Notes: generated by a model not told the origin, from the sequence alone. A DNA stretch of 34,685 bases from Bryobacteraceae bacterium (GCA_030039005.1 JASHQT010000581.1:1-34685); one strand, 5' to 3'. Shown: positions 1 to 7,941, numbered from the stretch's first letter. Numbers and translations are program-made.

Positions 1-1300
1 TCTCGCGATGCAGCGCACTGAGGGCATAAGAGGAACTGGCCAGCAGCCCCGCCTCTTCCCGGCGGGTTGCGATGTTCGTGTTCTTGGCCTCCTGGTCGCC
101 ACGGATACAGGCGTCGTAAACGCTCAGAGCCAATTGTGGATCGCCGTGGCGTAAAACGTCACCCAAACGCCGTCCCACCTCGCTATCCAATTGATGGTTG
201 CTGTTATCATCTGGGTCTTTCCTGGCCAGTTCTTCCGCGATGCTTAGCGCCTGCTGGTATACCGGAACCGCGTCTTTCGGCCGGTCCAGACCGATGTCCT
301 GATCCTCGCCCAAAATGGAACCTTCACGCATCAGAGCCAGCGCCAGGTTCACGCGCTGCCAGGTAGTGTCGGTTTCGGCTTGCTGCTCCTCCAGCCTGCG
401 GGATTCACGAACGGCGGTTAAAGCAGAATCCAGTTGTCCCGATCCGCGCAGCGCATCAGCCAGGACCCCATAAGCCAAACTCTGTTGTCCGCCGGTTCCC
501 TGGATTTGTTGGGCGGCCTCGATCGCGCGGCGAGAGTAACGAATCGCGTCATCGAGCCGGTGATAATCCGCAAACGTGATCGCCACATTGCCGTACATGT
601 AGGAAACTTCTCTGACAGCGTAGGGTTTGGGTGGCCCGAGAGCGATGAAGCGGTCCATTTTGTCAGCCGCGCGCCGCGCTTGTGCCAACGATTCCTCACG
701 CTTGTTTTGCGAGTCAGCCAACACCATGCGATCGTGTGCGATGGTCGCCGAAGTGAGCAGCGCGGGACCGTCTCGCATCCGATTTCAAGACCGATTCCAC
801 CAACTCGTCGGCCTTTCGGAGGCTCTTATCCGCGGCCGCGAACTCGCCGAGGTTAGAATTTATCGGAACGCCCTGCACGTGCGCCAACTGCACGTAGGCA
901 GAGCCGATCTCCAGCATCAAACCCTTGTCGCCACGCGCCTCCGCGCCCACCTTCTGCAAATACTCGAGTGAGGTGGACACGATCAGTTGCCGGGCCTTGG
1001 TGGTGCCAGGCGTGTTGCGGATCGCCGCATCGATGTCGAACACCTTGTTCGCCAATTGACGCACCTGGAGGAATCGCTGCTCGGCAATGGAACGCTCGCG
1101 ATTTGCAACATACAAACCAACACAAAGACCGATGGCGGCTGCGGCGCTGGCTGTGACAGGGACCCAATAGCGCCGGACAAATTTCCTCGCGCGGTACCAG
1201 GCGTTGCCGGCGCGAGCATGAACCGGCCGGTTGTCTAAGAACGCCTGGATATCGCTGGCAAATGCGTCTCCGGTGACGTAGCGCTCTTCCGGCTCGGGCG
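1..1300 (-). pseudogene. C-terminal remnant of a TPR-containing Ser/Thr protein kinase, 5'-truncated and frameshifted
   Basis: The minus strand encodes the back half of an acidobacterial-type receptor kinase. From about 1300 it starts inside the last helix of a kinase domain (ERYVTGDAFASDIQAFL, then NRPVHAR), followed by a basic stretch, one membrane segment (VPVTASAAAAIGLCVGLYVA) and helical, TPR-like repeats. The frame that opens near 1300 hits a stop at 714. The homologous reading continues in another frame (from roughly 785-760: LLTSATIAHDRMVLADSQNK and on) and stays open to the window edge, so one indel near 765-785 separates the halves. The whole catalytic domain (glycine loop, HRD, DFG) is missing; an ECF sigma gene on the other strand occupies the place where it should be. 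Related kinases are about 800-900 residues. This is probably a decayed gene. A sequencing error could explain the frameshift but not the missing kinase domain. Confidence 0.75.
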
Positions 1301-1326
1301 CGCGACAATGACAATACGTACCAGGA

Positions 1327-1893
1327 ATGCCTTCTGAAGTAATGCTACTGCTGCGACGCTGGCGCGAAGGGGATGAAAGCGCTCTCCACACCCTGATGCC
1401 GCTCATTTACAGCGAGCTGCATCGCATGGCGCGGTTATTCCTCCGCAACCGCCGGCCCGGCCAGACGCTCCAGCCTACAGCGTTGGTGAATGAAACGTAT
1501 CTGAAACTGTTCGACAACGGACAGCCACAAATCGCCGATCGCGCACACTTCTTGGCGGTTATGTCAAGAGTGATGCGCCAGGTACTTATCGATCACGCGC
1601 GGGCGGCCGCTGCCGTGAAGCGCGGTGGCCAGGCGCAACGCGTCGACTGGGATACGGCCATCATTGTCGGATCGGCTGGTAGCCAGAGCCAACTTCGGAT
1701 GCTGGAAGTCGATCGAGCCGTGGAGACATTGTCCGGCGAAAATCCAGCTCTGGCGAAAGTCATCGAGATGCATTACTTTGGCGGCATGACGGCCGAGGAG
1801 ATCGCGCGGGTGGTTGATCGATCAGCGCACACTGTCCGGCACGAACTCCGGCTGGCGAGAGCGTGGCTGCGCCGCAAACTTGCGGAGCGTTGA
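1327..1893 (+). CDS. ECF-family RNA polymerase sigma factor (TIGR02999 / Sigma70_ECF class)
   Basis: 188 residues, the full length for this class. Region 2 is recognisable (residues about 5-80: LLRRWREGDESALHTLMPL, ELHRMARLFLRNRRPGQTLQ, ALVNETYLKLFD, then RAHFLAVMSRVMRQVLIDHA). The KRGGQAQRVD linker and a region 4 helix-turn-helix follow (VIEMHYFGGMTAEEIARVVD, then SAHTVRHELRLARAWLRRKL). In Solibacter-like genomes this class usually sits directly upstream of a TPR Ser/Thr kinase on the same strand; here the only kinase piece lies upstream on the opposite strand. An in-frame TGA at 1309-1311 limits the start. ATG 1327 has AGGA very close by and ATG 1342 is an alternative. Target promoters are unknown. 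No anti-sigma gene is visible. Confidence 0.9.
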   Translation: MPSEVMLLLRRWREGDESALHTLMPLIYSELHRMARLFLRNRRPGQTLQPTALVNETYLKLFDNGQPQIADRAHFLAVMSRVMRQVLIDHARAAAAVKRGGQAQRVDWDTAIIVGSAGSQSQLRMLEVDRAVETLSGENPALAKVIEMHYFGGMTAEEIARVVDRSAHTVRHELRLARAWLRRKLAER

Positions 1894-1921
1894 GAGGGTG
1901 GCCTGCGGGCCTTGGCCGTCC

Positions 1922-2008
1922 TCAGCGGTACCGGCGATCGTCGCGGTGCTCTTCTACACGCTCGCGCCCTTTCGGGCGGTCGCTCCGCGGCGCTTCGCTT
2001 TCCCTCAT
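1922..2008 (-). pseudogene. Remnant of a second DUF3300-like 3' end (28 codons)
   Basis: On the minus strand a 28-codon frame ends GRERVEEHRDDRRYR-stop. The intact DUF3300 protein at 2120-3133 ends GRERVEEHRDDRH-stop. The DNA between the two copies matches closely, with mostly third-position differences (for example GTAGAAGAGCACCGCGACGA against GTGGAAGAACACCGCGACGA). Upstream, the frame meets a TAA within about 35 bases, so only the tail survives. This fits a partial duplication or the decayed end of a paralogue. Confidence 0.5.
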
Positions 2009-2075
2009 GTCTGATCCACTTATCGGCCCATGAAAGCCGTTTTAGCGGCGCACGGCGGCGCCTATTGCTTTAATG

Positions 2076-2100
2076 CCGGGGCAGCCATGTGCCGCCCCGG
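2076..2100 (-). terminator. GC-rich hairpin after the DUF3300 stop codon
   Basis: CCGGGGC at 2076-2082 pairs with GCCCCGG at 2094-2100, leaving an 11-base loop. It lies 20 bases downstream of the DUF3300 stop codon on the minus strand. No T-run follows, so it would be at best a weak or Rho-assisted terminator. The rest of 1894-2119 holds only the DUF3300 remnant. Confidence 0.35.
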
Positions 2101-2119
2101 GCTGCGATACTGCGGCGAA

Positions 2120-3133
2120 TTAGTGCCGGTCGTCGCGGTGTTCTTCCACCCGCTCACGCCCGGTGCGCGCGGCTTCCCGCTCGCGCGGCGAACGCCCTTC
2201 GAGTTCATGATGCTCCGCGGGCCGCGGCCCGCTGTAGCGAGGCACAGCGTACGGGTGCGCGTAGGTCGCGCGATTCACCCACGTGCGATTCCAGCGAGCA
2301 TTATTGATGAACACGGCATGTTGGCCCCAGACGAAATGCGTCGAACCCCAGCCCCAGGGAGCGAACGCTGCACCGATCGTAATTCCGAACCGGAAGCTAA
2401 TGGCCGCGCCCACGTAGAATCCCGGCCGGGGCGGAGCGAACACCACCAGGGGATTGTAGTAGGGAACCACGATGAACGCCGGATTGACCGGAAGGATTTC
2501 GATGTACGGCCCAGCGTTGACGATCACCTGCGGGTTGGTGCGCAAATAGCCGTAGTTATAAGCCTCGCGCCTCTCGGCCTGCACCGCGTCCATCACGTCC
2601 GGCTGCTGGGCCAGGAAGGCATTGCCGAGTTCGCTGGTCCAGGACATGTCCGAGGCCATCATGTCGAGCACAGACGGAAAGGGCAACAGGGACTGCACGC
2701 TTGGATCCCAGGGCAGATGGTCGTCTGAGATGGCTCTGGCCAGAGCATCGCCCGTCAGGTAGTGATGTTGGTCCGACCACTGCGCGGCGGCGGGAATCTG
2801 ATCGGGGAACGTCGCGGCTGCCAAGATCTGCGACAACAACGGATCCGGATACAACGCGATCCGCTGCACCAGACGATCGAGTTCCTGTGGGGGGAAAGCC
2901 GGCGGTGGCGGAGGATACGCCTGCGGTTGTGGCGGATAAGCGGTTGGTTGTTGCGGATAGGGTTGCGGTTGCTGCGGATAAGATTGCGGTTGTTGCGGAT
3001 AGGCCGGCGGTTGTTGCGGATACGCCGGCGGTGGCGGCGCCTGAGCCACAGCCGCGGTCACAAAAGCCGCAAGGCTGAGAACGGTCGCAAGAGCTTTCCC
3101 TGTTTGCCTCCGAATGCCGGGTTTCATTTTCAT
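2120..3133 (-). CDS. DUF3300-family exported protein with proline-rich repeats
   Basis: 337 residues from ATG 3133, chosen over an upstream in-frame start at 3169 because AGGAG lies 8-9 bases before it and the protein then opens with a classical signal peptide (MKMKPGIRRQTGK, a hydrophobic core, AAVAQA). The mature N-terminus carries six YPQQPxx-like heptads. The DUF3300 region follows: ELDRLVQRIALYPDPLLSQI, the AATFPDQIPAAAQW segment, HLPWDPSVQSLLPFPSVLDM, and a glycine/tryptophan-rich region (AAFAPWGWGSTHFVWGQH). The tail is Arg/Glu/His-rich and probably disordered. The family is common in Gram-negative envelopes and its biochemical role is unknown. It faces the same way as the flagellar operon end but is separated from it by about 150 bases. 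There is no evidence that it is flagellar. Confidence 0.85.
   Translation of the reverse strand: MKMKPGIRRQTGKALATVLSLAAFVTAAVAQAPPPPAYPQQPPAYPQQPQSYPQQPQPYPQQPTAYPPQPQAYPPPPPAFPPQELDRLVQRIALYPDPLLSQILAAATFPDQIPAAAQWSDQHHYLTGDALARAISDDHLPWDPSVQSLLPFPSVLDMMASDMSWTSELGNAFLAQQPDVMDAVQAERREAYNYGYLRTNPQVIVNAGPYIEILPVNPAFIVVPYYNPLVVFAPPRPGFYVGAAISFRFGITIGAAFAPWGWGSTHFVWGQHAVFINNARWNRTWVNRATYAHPYAVPRYSGPRPAEHHELEGRSPREREAARTGRERVEEHRDDRH
2897..3022 (-). repeat. In-gene tandem 21-bp repeat encoding YPQQPxx heptads
   Basis: Six consecutive 7-residue units (YPQQPPA, YPQQPQS, YPQQPQP, YPQQPTA, YPPQPQA, YPPPPPA) directly follow the predicted signal cleavage site of the DUF3300 protein. The first four are near-identical at DNA level (TTGTTGCGGATA-type repeats on the plus strand), so copy number is likely to vary between strains. 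Such linkers usually span periplasm or cell wall. Confidence 0.85.
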
Positions 3134-3245
3134 GAGTCGAGTCTCCTGTTCCACTTCTTTTTTTGGCACCGGATTCAGCGGTGCTTCCTGAGCGAGGGAC
3201 GCCCGAAGGGCCCTCCGAGTTTCTAAGTGGAGGCGCTAACGGAGA

Positions 3246-3297
3246 TTAAAAGTCTTTGAAATAAAGTCTTTTGACAAAATTAAAACTCTTTGACAAA
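3246..3297. repeat. Imperfect AT-rich triplication overlapping the transglycosylase stop codon
   Basis: Three adjoining units of 16-18 bp: TTAAAAGTCTTTGAAA (3246-3261), TAAAGTCTTTTGACAAAA (3262-3279) and TTAAAACTCTTTGACAAA (3280-3297). They lie in a strikingly AT-rich patch within GC-rich DNA. The last unit encodes the C-terminal FVKEF-stop of the lytic transglycosylase, so this looks like slippage duplication of the gene end. No clear T-tract hairpin terminator was found here for the long minus-strand operon. Confidence 0.6.
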
Positions 3298-4014
3298 CGG
3301 CTGAGTTGTCCATCCCAAGTTCTTCATCGTAGGGAGTGTGGGGATCTCGGGCTCTCCAGCGCTCTTGTCCCGCGGCGCGGATGTTGGCAGCAGCGAGCCG
3401 AGTTTCGTCAGAATGGCGTTGACATAATCCATGGTCTCCGGGATGAAAGGGAGGCCCCCGGCCTCATCCACGCGCGTGGCGCCGGCATTGTACGCGCCGA
3501 GCGCGAGGGTGGGGTCGTTCTCGTATCGATCCAGGAGCGACTTCAGCAGCTTCGCTCCGGCCTCGACGTTCTGCTCGGGATCGAACGCATCATCGACGCC
3601 GTACTCTTCGGCGGTGGCGGGCATGAGCTGCATCAAGCCTTGTGCGCCGCGGGCCGAAACCGCGCAGGGACGCCCGCCGGATTCCCGATCGATCACCGCG
3701 CGCACCAGTGGCGCACCGAGGCCAGTGTTTTCCGCTGCCTGCCCGGCGAGCGCGTCGAGTTGTTCTTCGGGAAGCGGATCGCAATCCGTCACGCCTTGCG
3801 AGGCAGGCAAGGATGTCGAAGTGAAGAACGAATCGGAAATTTTGGAACGGACCGCGCCGGCGGCCGTTGCTTGCTTCGCCACGGCGGCACGCTGTTGCGC
3901 GATAGACGGCGCCATCGCCGCCTTTACGGACTCCTCGAAATTCGCCGGAGGCTGGGCGCAGAGCACAGCCCCCGAGAGCCACGCGAGAGCGGAGAGGCGG
4001 ACCAGGAACGTCAC
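3280..4014 (-). CDS. Exported SLT-type lytic transglycosylase, last gene of the flagellar operon
   Basis: 244 residues from GTG 4014, one base after the stop of the preceding gene, which suggests translational coupling. The open frame extends further upstream to 4257, but that part overlaps the preceding gene and precedes the signal peptide (MTFLVRLSALAWLSGAVLCA). The SLT domain spans about residues 85-215, with catalytic Glu111 in AVIDRESGG, then SARGAQGLMQLMPATAEEYG and LALGAYNAGATRVD, all hallmark motifs of the family. It cleaves peptidoglycan glycan strands without hydrolysis. In species whose FlgJ lacks a muramidase domain, such an enzyme opens the wall for the rod, and the FlgJ at 16920 is indeed rod-binding only. 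Function is certain at family level; the flagellar role is inferred from position. Confidence 0.9.
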   Translation of the reverse strand: MTFLVRLSALAWLSGAVLCAQPPANFEESVKAAMAPSIAQQRAAVAKQATAAGAVRSKISDSFFTSTSLPASQGVTDCDPLPEEQLDALAGQAAENTGLGAPLVRAVIDRESGGRPCAVSARGAQGLMQLMPATAEEYGVDDAFDPEQNVEAGAKLLKSLLDRYENDPTLALGAYNAGATRVDEAGGLPFIPETMDYVNAILTKLGSLLPTSAPRDKSAGEPEIPTLPTMKNLGWTTQPFVKEF

Positions 4015-4015
4015 G

Positions 4016-4711
4016 TTAGACCGCAATGGAGCCGGACGGAGGATCGCTGGCGTTGTAGCTGGTTCCATCGAAAGTGATTCCGGGAGCAACGGATACCGAA
4101 CTTTGCAGGGCCGAGGGCACCCAGGTGTAACCGTCAGCCTCGCGCGTGTTGGTGGTGGTGTACGGATCCCAGCCCCACACCATGATCGGGACGTCGATGG
4201 AATAGCCTTCCTGCGCCAACTGGGTGGCCATTTGCACACGTTGATCGGCCGGTGCATTTTGCAGCACTTGGACGGCGGGTGGCTGCGCGGCCCAGTATGC
4301 TTGATCGAAAGCCTCCTGCGCGGTCAGAGCGGTGGAAGCCGTCGCGGTAGCACTGGACGCGGCGGACGCGGATGAACTCGCGGCCTCATTGGCAGCCGAT
4401 GAGGAGTTGACTAACTGCAGAAAAGGATCTGAGTCGCTCTCTGCCGCCCCGCTGGATGTGCTCCCTGCGCTGCCCGCGCTCGCTGACGAAGTAGTCGGCG
4501 GAGGGGGAGCGGCGCGGGTGTATTTGTCCGAGGACGCCGGCGTGGGCGATTCGCCCGCCGAAGCGGCTTCCGACTTGGCGCCGGCCGCTTGGGAGAGAAC
4601 GTCGCGGAATGTGTCGTGGGACCTGTCCCTGGACTTGTCGGAAGCTGCATTAGCAATCTGCCCGGGGGCGGTGCTGCTATCGGAAGACAACAAGTTGTTG
4701 AGCTGAACCAT
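4016..4711 (-). CDS. Unrecognised protein in the flagellar operon, between flhB and the transglycosylase
   Basis: 231 residues with a strong ribosome-binding site (AGGAGG about 8 bases before ATG 4711). No signal peptide is seen. Residues 1-140 are rich in Ser, Ala, Thr and Pro and look disordered. A compact C-terminal region (about 140-225) is more protein-like: AQEAFDQAYWAAQPPAVQVL, PADQRVQMATQLAQEGYSID, VPIMVWGWDPYTT and YTWVPSALQ. The overall design, a disordered export-like N-terminus with a small folded end, resembles secreted flagellar accessory proteins such as FliK or FlgD, but I do not recognise a family. It follows flhB by 40 bases and is followed by the transglycosylase after 1 base, so co-expression with the export gate and the wall-lytic enzyme is likely. 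Confidence 0.75.
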   Translation of the reverse strand: MVQLNNLLSSDSSTAPGQIANAASDKSRDRSHDTFRDVLSQAAGAKSEAASAGESPTPASSDKYTRAAPPPPTTSSASAGSAGSTSSGAAESDSDPFLQLVNSSSAANEAASSSASAASSATATASTALTAQEAFDQAYWAAQPPAVQVLQNAPADQRVQMATQLAQEGYSIDVPIMVWGWDPYTTTNTREADGYTWVPSALQSSVSVAPGITFDGTSYNASDPPSGSIAV

Positions 4712-4751
4712 AATTTGACCTCCTTAATGTCATGAAATGTTCTCGCGCCCA

Positions 4752-5810
4752 TCATGCTCTTGCCCCCATCAAGCGATAGATGTAGGCGAGGATTTCGGCT
4801 ACCGCGCGATACAGATGGGGCGGAATGTACTGTCCAACGTCGACGGATTTATACAATGCCTGTGCCAAGGGCGGATTCTCAATCAGCGGCACCTGGAACT
4901 CCAGTGCTCGCGCGCGAATGCGCAACGCGAGGTAATTCTTTCCTTTGGCCACCACCAGCGGCGCCGCCATGCTGTCGTGGTGGTAGCGGATGGCGACGGC
5001 ATAGTGCGTCGGGTTGACCACCACGGCCGTCGCCGTCTTGACCTCGTCCATCATGCGCCTGCGGCGCGCGTCGCGTTGCAACCGGCGGATGCGCATCTTG
5101 GTCTGAGGGTTGCCCTCGTGTTCTTTCATCTCGTCGCGAATGTCCTGCTTGCTCATGCGCATTTGTTTGGCGAATTTGCGCTTCTGGCGGAAGAAGTCGA
5201 CGAAGCCGAAGAACAGAAAGAGAGCGGCCGCTTTCCATAGCAAATCCATACACAAGCCGCGCAGCATTTCCAGTCCCACGGCGAGGCTCGAGATCGGAAT
5301 CGCGAGCAGGCGCTCTCCGCTCGAAACGACGATCCAGTAAATGGTTGCGGCGAACACCGCTACCAGCGCGACGGCCTGCAGCGACGACATCAATCCCTTC
5401 TGCGGCAGCGACTGCAGCTTAGAGATTACGTTGAAATTCGAAGCTTTCGGCGTCATGCGCGTCAGGCTGAAAGAGAAGCCCGTGGAGGCGAGCTGGAACA
5501 GCACGGCAGTCAGAAGCAAAATGCCGCTGGAATAGGCGAGCGGCGTCAGGGCGCGAGAGAGCGCTTCATGCCAGATTCCGATGAGTGTGGCGGGGTTCAG
5601 ATCCCCGCGAAACGCTTGGAGGAACACGCCACGCGTCACTTCCTTGAGGCTCAAGAGCATGGCGGGACCGGTTTGCGCCACCAGGATCACAAAAACCGTG
5701 AATTGCAGGCCGCTGACGAAGTCGTGCGAGGACGCGAACTGACCTTCGCGCCGCGCTTTTAACAACCGCCGCGGTGTGGCCTGTTCGGTTTTTTCGCCCG
5801 AGGGATTCAT
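4752..5810 (-). CDS. flhB: Flagellar type III export protein FlhB
   Basis: 352 residues (E. coli 382). It begins with the typical EKTEQATPRRLLKARREGQ motif, followed by four membrane segments and a basic linker (RMSKQDIRDEMKEHEGNPQ). The autocleavage site is NPTH at residues 266-269 (VVVNPTHYAVAIRY). The cytoplasmic domain ends LYKSVDVGQYIPPHLYRAVA. FlhB sits in the export gate and switches specificity from rod/hook to filament substrates after cleaving itself between Asn and Pro, a change sensed together with FliK. It starts 4 bases after the fliR stop. No missing residues were seen. Confidence 0.97.
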   Translation of the reverse strand: MNPSGEKTEQATPRRLLKARREGQFASSHDFVSGLQFTVFVILVAQTGPAMLLSLKEVTRGVFLQAFRGDLNPATLIGIWHEALSRALTPLAYSSGILLLTAVLFQLASTGFSFSLTRMTPKASNFNVISKLQSLPQKGLMSSLQAVALVAVFAATIYWIVVSSGERLLAIPISSLAVGLEMLRGLCMDLLWKAAALFLFFGFVDFFRQKRKFAKQMRMSKQDIRDEMKEHEGNPQTKMRIRRLQRDARRRRMMDEVKTATAVVVNPTHYAVAIRYHHDSMAAPLVVAKGKNYLALRIRARALEFQVPLIENPPLAQALYKSVDVGQYIPPHLYRAVAEILAYIYRLMGARA

Positions 5811-5814
5811 GCGG

Positions 5815-6588
5815 TCACAATCCTAAGAGCCGGCCCAGCGCCGTGAAGGAAGCCTCACCGAGCTGTTGGAACAGCTTGGGAATCAGAAGAACTAATAAGC
5901 TCAATGCCGCAAGAGCGGTGATCATCTTGGCCGGAAACGCCAACGCGATGAGTTGCAGTTGGGAATTCAGGTGACCGAGCAGCCCGATCGACAAGTCGAT
6001 TAGGAACAGGAGGGCCATCAAAGGCAGCGCCAGATGGACGCCTGTGGAGAAGATGCTGGAGCCGAGCATTACCAGCGCTTCGACATTGGCTCGTGAAACG
6101 ACGAAAGCGCCGGGGGGGTGCGTCTCCAGGCTCCGCGCCAGGATGGTGAGCATCACGCGGTCGAACCCCATGGCGAAGAACAGTAGGCCGGCGGTTAATT
6201 GCGCCAGCATCAGGAGGACCGTGGAGTCGGCTTCGGTATTGGGGTCGATGGTGGAGGCATAAGCAAATCCCGCCTGCGTGCTGATGGCCTGCGCGGCGAA
6301 CGTTACGGCCTCGATCAGGAACGCGGCGGCGAGACCGGTCGCGAGCCCGATCGCGGCTTCGGCCAGCATCCAGCCCGCCAACTGCAGCATGCTTTGCGGG
6401 ACCGCATCGAGCGCCGGCCAGCGCGAGTACATGCCGAACGTCAGCACCATGGCGAGCGTGATCTTGGCGGCGCTGGGTCCGGCCTCCAAGCCCGGCAACG
6501 GCAGAAACACGAAGATTCCGGAAATGCGCGCCAGGACGAGCAAAAACCCGTACAGAACCGACGGCGGAATGGCTGGCGTGGGATGCAT
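5815..6588 (-). CDS. fliR: Flagellar export gate protein FliR
   Basis: 257 residues, normal length, entirely hydrophobic with about six membrane segments. The N-terminal GFLLVLARISGIFVFLPLPG pattern, the middle (AAFLIEAVTFAAQAISTQAG) and the end (LNSQLQLIALAFPAKMITAL) match the family. FliR joins FliP and FliQ in the helical export gate. It is 4 bases downstream of fliQ and 4 bases upstream of flhB. Start ATG 6588. Confidence 0.95.
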   Translation of the reverse strand: MHPTPAIPPSVLYGFLLVLARISGIFVFLPLPGLEAGPSAAKITLAMVLTFGMYSRWPALDAVPQSMLQLAGWMLAEAAIGLATGLAAAFLIEAVTFAAQAISTQAGFAYASTIDPNTEADSTVLLMLAQLTAGLLFFAMGFDRVMLTILARSLETHPPGAFVVSRANVEALVMLGSSIFSTGVHLALPLMALLFLIDLSIGLLGHLNSQLQLIALAFPAKMITALAALSLLVLLIPKLFQQLGEASFTALGRLLGL

Positions 6589-6592
6589 GAGG

Positions 6593-6862
6593 CTAATGGG
6601 TAAAGCGCCCGAGGTCGCCGAAGACGCCCACGGAATAAGCCGTCAATTGTTTCAGCATCCACGGCATCAGCAGCAGGAAGCCGAATAAAAAGGCGGCCAA
6701 ACGCGGAATGGTGCTGAAGGCCGAATCCTGCATGGAGGTCGCGATTTGGATGATGTTGACGACCACGCCCACTGCGAATCCGATGACCAGCAGCGGCGCG
6801 CACAGCAGCACGGTGGTCCAAAGCGCCTGGCTGACGATGTGAACGGCGGTTTCAGGAGTCAT
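6593..6862 (-). CDS. fliQ: Flagellar export gate protein FliQ
   Basis: 89 residues, exactly the family size, with two hydrophobic helices (TVLLCAPLLVIGFAVGVVVN and LAAFLFGFLLLMPWMLKQLT) around a short IIQIATSMQDSAFSTIPRL loop, the FliQ signature. Start ATG 6862 is 6 bases after the fliP stop. Four copies pack around FliP/FliR in the gate. Confidence 0.95.
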   Translation of the reverse strand: MTPETAVHIVSQALWTTVLLCAPLLVIGFAVGVVVNIIQIATSMQDSAFSTIPRLAAFLFGFLLLMPWMLKQLTAYSVGVFGDLGRFTH

Positions 6863-6868
6863 AAGTCC

Positions 6869-7609
6869 TCAATAAAAAGTTTTCAAGAGCGAGCCGATCA
6901 CCAGGTTCCAGCCATCCACCAGAACGAATAGCAGGATTTTGAACGGCGCCGAGATCATCACCGGCGGCAACTGCACCATGCCGACCGAGAGCGTGATGGA
7001 GGCTACCGCCAGATCGATGATCAGGAACGGCAGATATAGCACGGCTCCGATTTGGAAGCCGGCCTTTAACTCGGAGAGGATGTACGCCGGGACGAGGATC
7101 TTCAGGTCGAGATCGGCGGAATTGCGCGGCGCCGGGGACTTGGTCATCTCGACGCAGGTCTGGATGTCTTTCTCCCGCGTGAATTTCAGCAGAAAAGTCT
7201 TGAGCGGCTTGACGCCTTCCTCGAAGCCTTGCTGCCAGGGGATCTGGCCGTTTTCCACCGGTTCCCAGCCCCGGTGGTACATGTCCATCACCACCGGCTG
7301 CATGATCAAAAAAGCGAGAAACATGGAAAGCCCCACCAGCACCTGATTCGACGGAGCGGTTTGCGTTCCCAGCGCCTGCCGCAGGAAATGCAGCACGATG
7401 ATGATGCGCAGAAACGGACTCACCGACATCACAACCGCCGGCAGTAGCGTCAGCAGCGTCAACAAAATGACGATTTGGGTCGGTGTGCTCAGCGTCAGCG
7501 TGCCGTTGGGATTGGGCGAGCCGAAAACTGGGATGGAAGCGTCCCTGGGCGCCGCTAACGCGACGGTCGCGAAGAGCAAAAACAGAAGAACAAAGCGGAG
7601 CTTGGTCAT
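6869..7609 (-). CDS. fliP: Flagellar export gate protein FliP
   Basis: 246 residues from ATG 7609 (E. coli 245). The open frame extends upstream to 7879, but that part is antisense-like read-through of fliO DNA. ATG 7609 overlaps the fliO stop (ATGA) and gives the expected cleavable signal peptide (MTKLRFVLLFLLFATVALAA). Family blocks: LTLLTLLPAVVMSVSPFLRI, HFLRQALGTQTAPSNQVLVG, LAFLIMQPVV, LKILVPAYILSELKAGFQIG and VGMVQLPPVMISAPFKILLF. FliP forms the pentameric core of the export gate. Confidence 0.97.
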   Translation of the reverse strand: MTKLRFVLLFLLFATVALAAPRDASIPVFGSPNPNGTLTLSTPTQIVILLTLLTLLPAVVMSVSPFLRIIIVLHFLRQALGTQTAPSNQVLVGLSMFLAFLIMQPVVMDMYHRGWEPVENGQIPWQQGFEEGVKPLKTFLLKFTREKDIQTCVEMTKSPAPRNSADLDLKILVPAYILSELKAGFQIGAVLYLPFLIIDLAVASITLSVGMVQLPPVMISAPFKILLFVLVDGWNLVIGSLLKTFY

Positions 7610-7941
7610 TGGCTGGACAAAGGGCTGGACCGGAACCGATCGCGCGAGAGCGGGGAGTTGGGATCCGGCATCGGCGTCTGCGGCGCGACGGACGAATCGA
7701 GCAGCGTGCAGGACGAAGGCGCGGTGGCGATCAGGACCGTGCGATCGCCCATCCGCACCAGGTGCAAGGCATGTTGCGCGGTGAGCGGCACCCGCTCTAA
7801 CACTTCCACTCGCCGCCCGCCGCCCGAGCGCCGCAAACTCACCGGAAAGGATGCCATGCCGCGCCTCTTGGCGAACCACAACAGCGCACCCAGAAGCGCG
7901 AAGACCGCCAGCACCATCGTGATCTGTTCAGTGAGTTGCAT
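7606..7941 (-). CDS. fliO: Flagellar assembly protein FliO
   Basis: 111 residues with one N-terminal membrane segment (TMVLAVFALLGALLWFAKRR), then a small basic cytoplasmic domain with the typical VEVLERVPLTAQHALHLVRM pattern and a low-complexity tail. FliO is a poorly conserved scaffold that helps FliP assemble. It overlaps the end of fliN by 14 bases and the start of fliP by 4, the usual fliN-fliO-fliP order. The call rests on context plus architecture. Confidence 0.88.
   Translation of the reverse strand: MQLTEQITMVLAVFALLGALLWFAKRRGMASFPVSLRRSGGGRRVEVLERVPLTAQHALHLVRMGDRTVLIATAPSSCTLLDSSVAPQTPMPDPNSPLSRDRFRSSPLSSQ

Noticed and set aside
2020..2044. Perfect GCCGATAA (sigma-28 -10) on the minus strand with a nearby TAAA
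   Set aside because: The spacing is 13 instead of 15-16 bases and the only gene material downstream is the 28-codon DUF3300 remnant and the end of the sigma gene on the other strand.
3171..3220. Hairpins near GCACCG/CGGTGC and GCCC/GGGC as terminators between the transglycosylase and the DUF3300 gene
   Set aside because: No T-run follows on the minus strand; in that orientation one is followed by A residues.
4015..4257. Upstream extension of the lytic transglycosylase frame
   Set aside because: It overlaps the preceding coding gene, is Arg/Pro-rich out-of-frame-type sequence, and lies before a clear signal peptide starting at GTG 4014.
7610..7879. Upstream extension of fliP
   Set aside because: It is a shifted reading of fliO DNA; fliP homology and its signal peptide begin at ATG 7609, overlapping the fliO stop.
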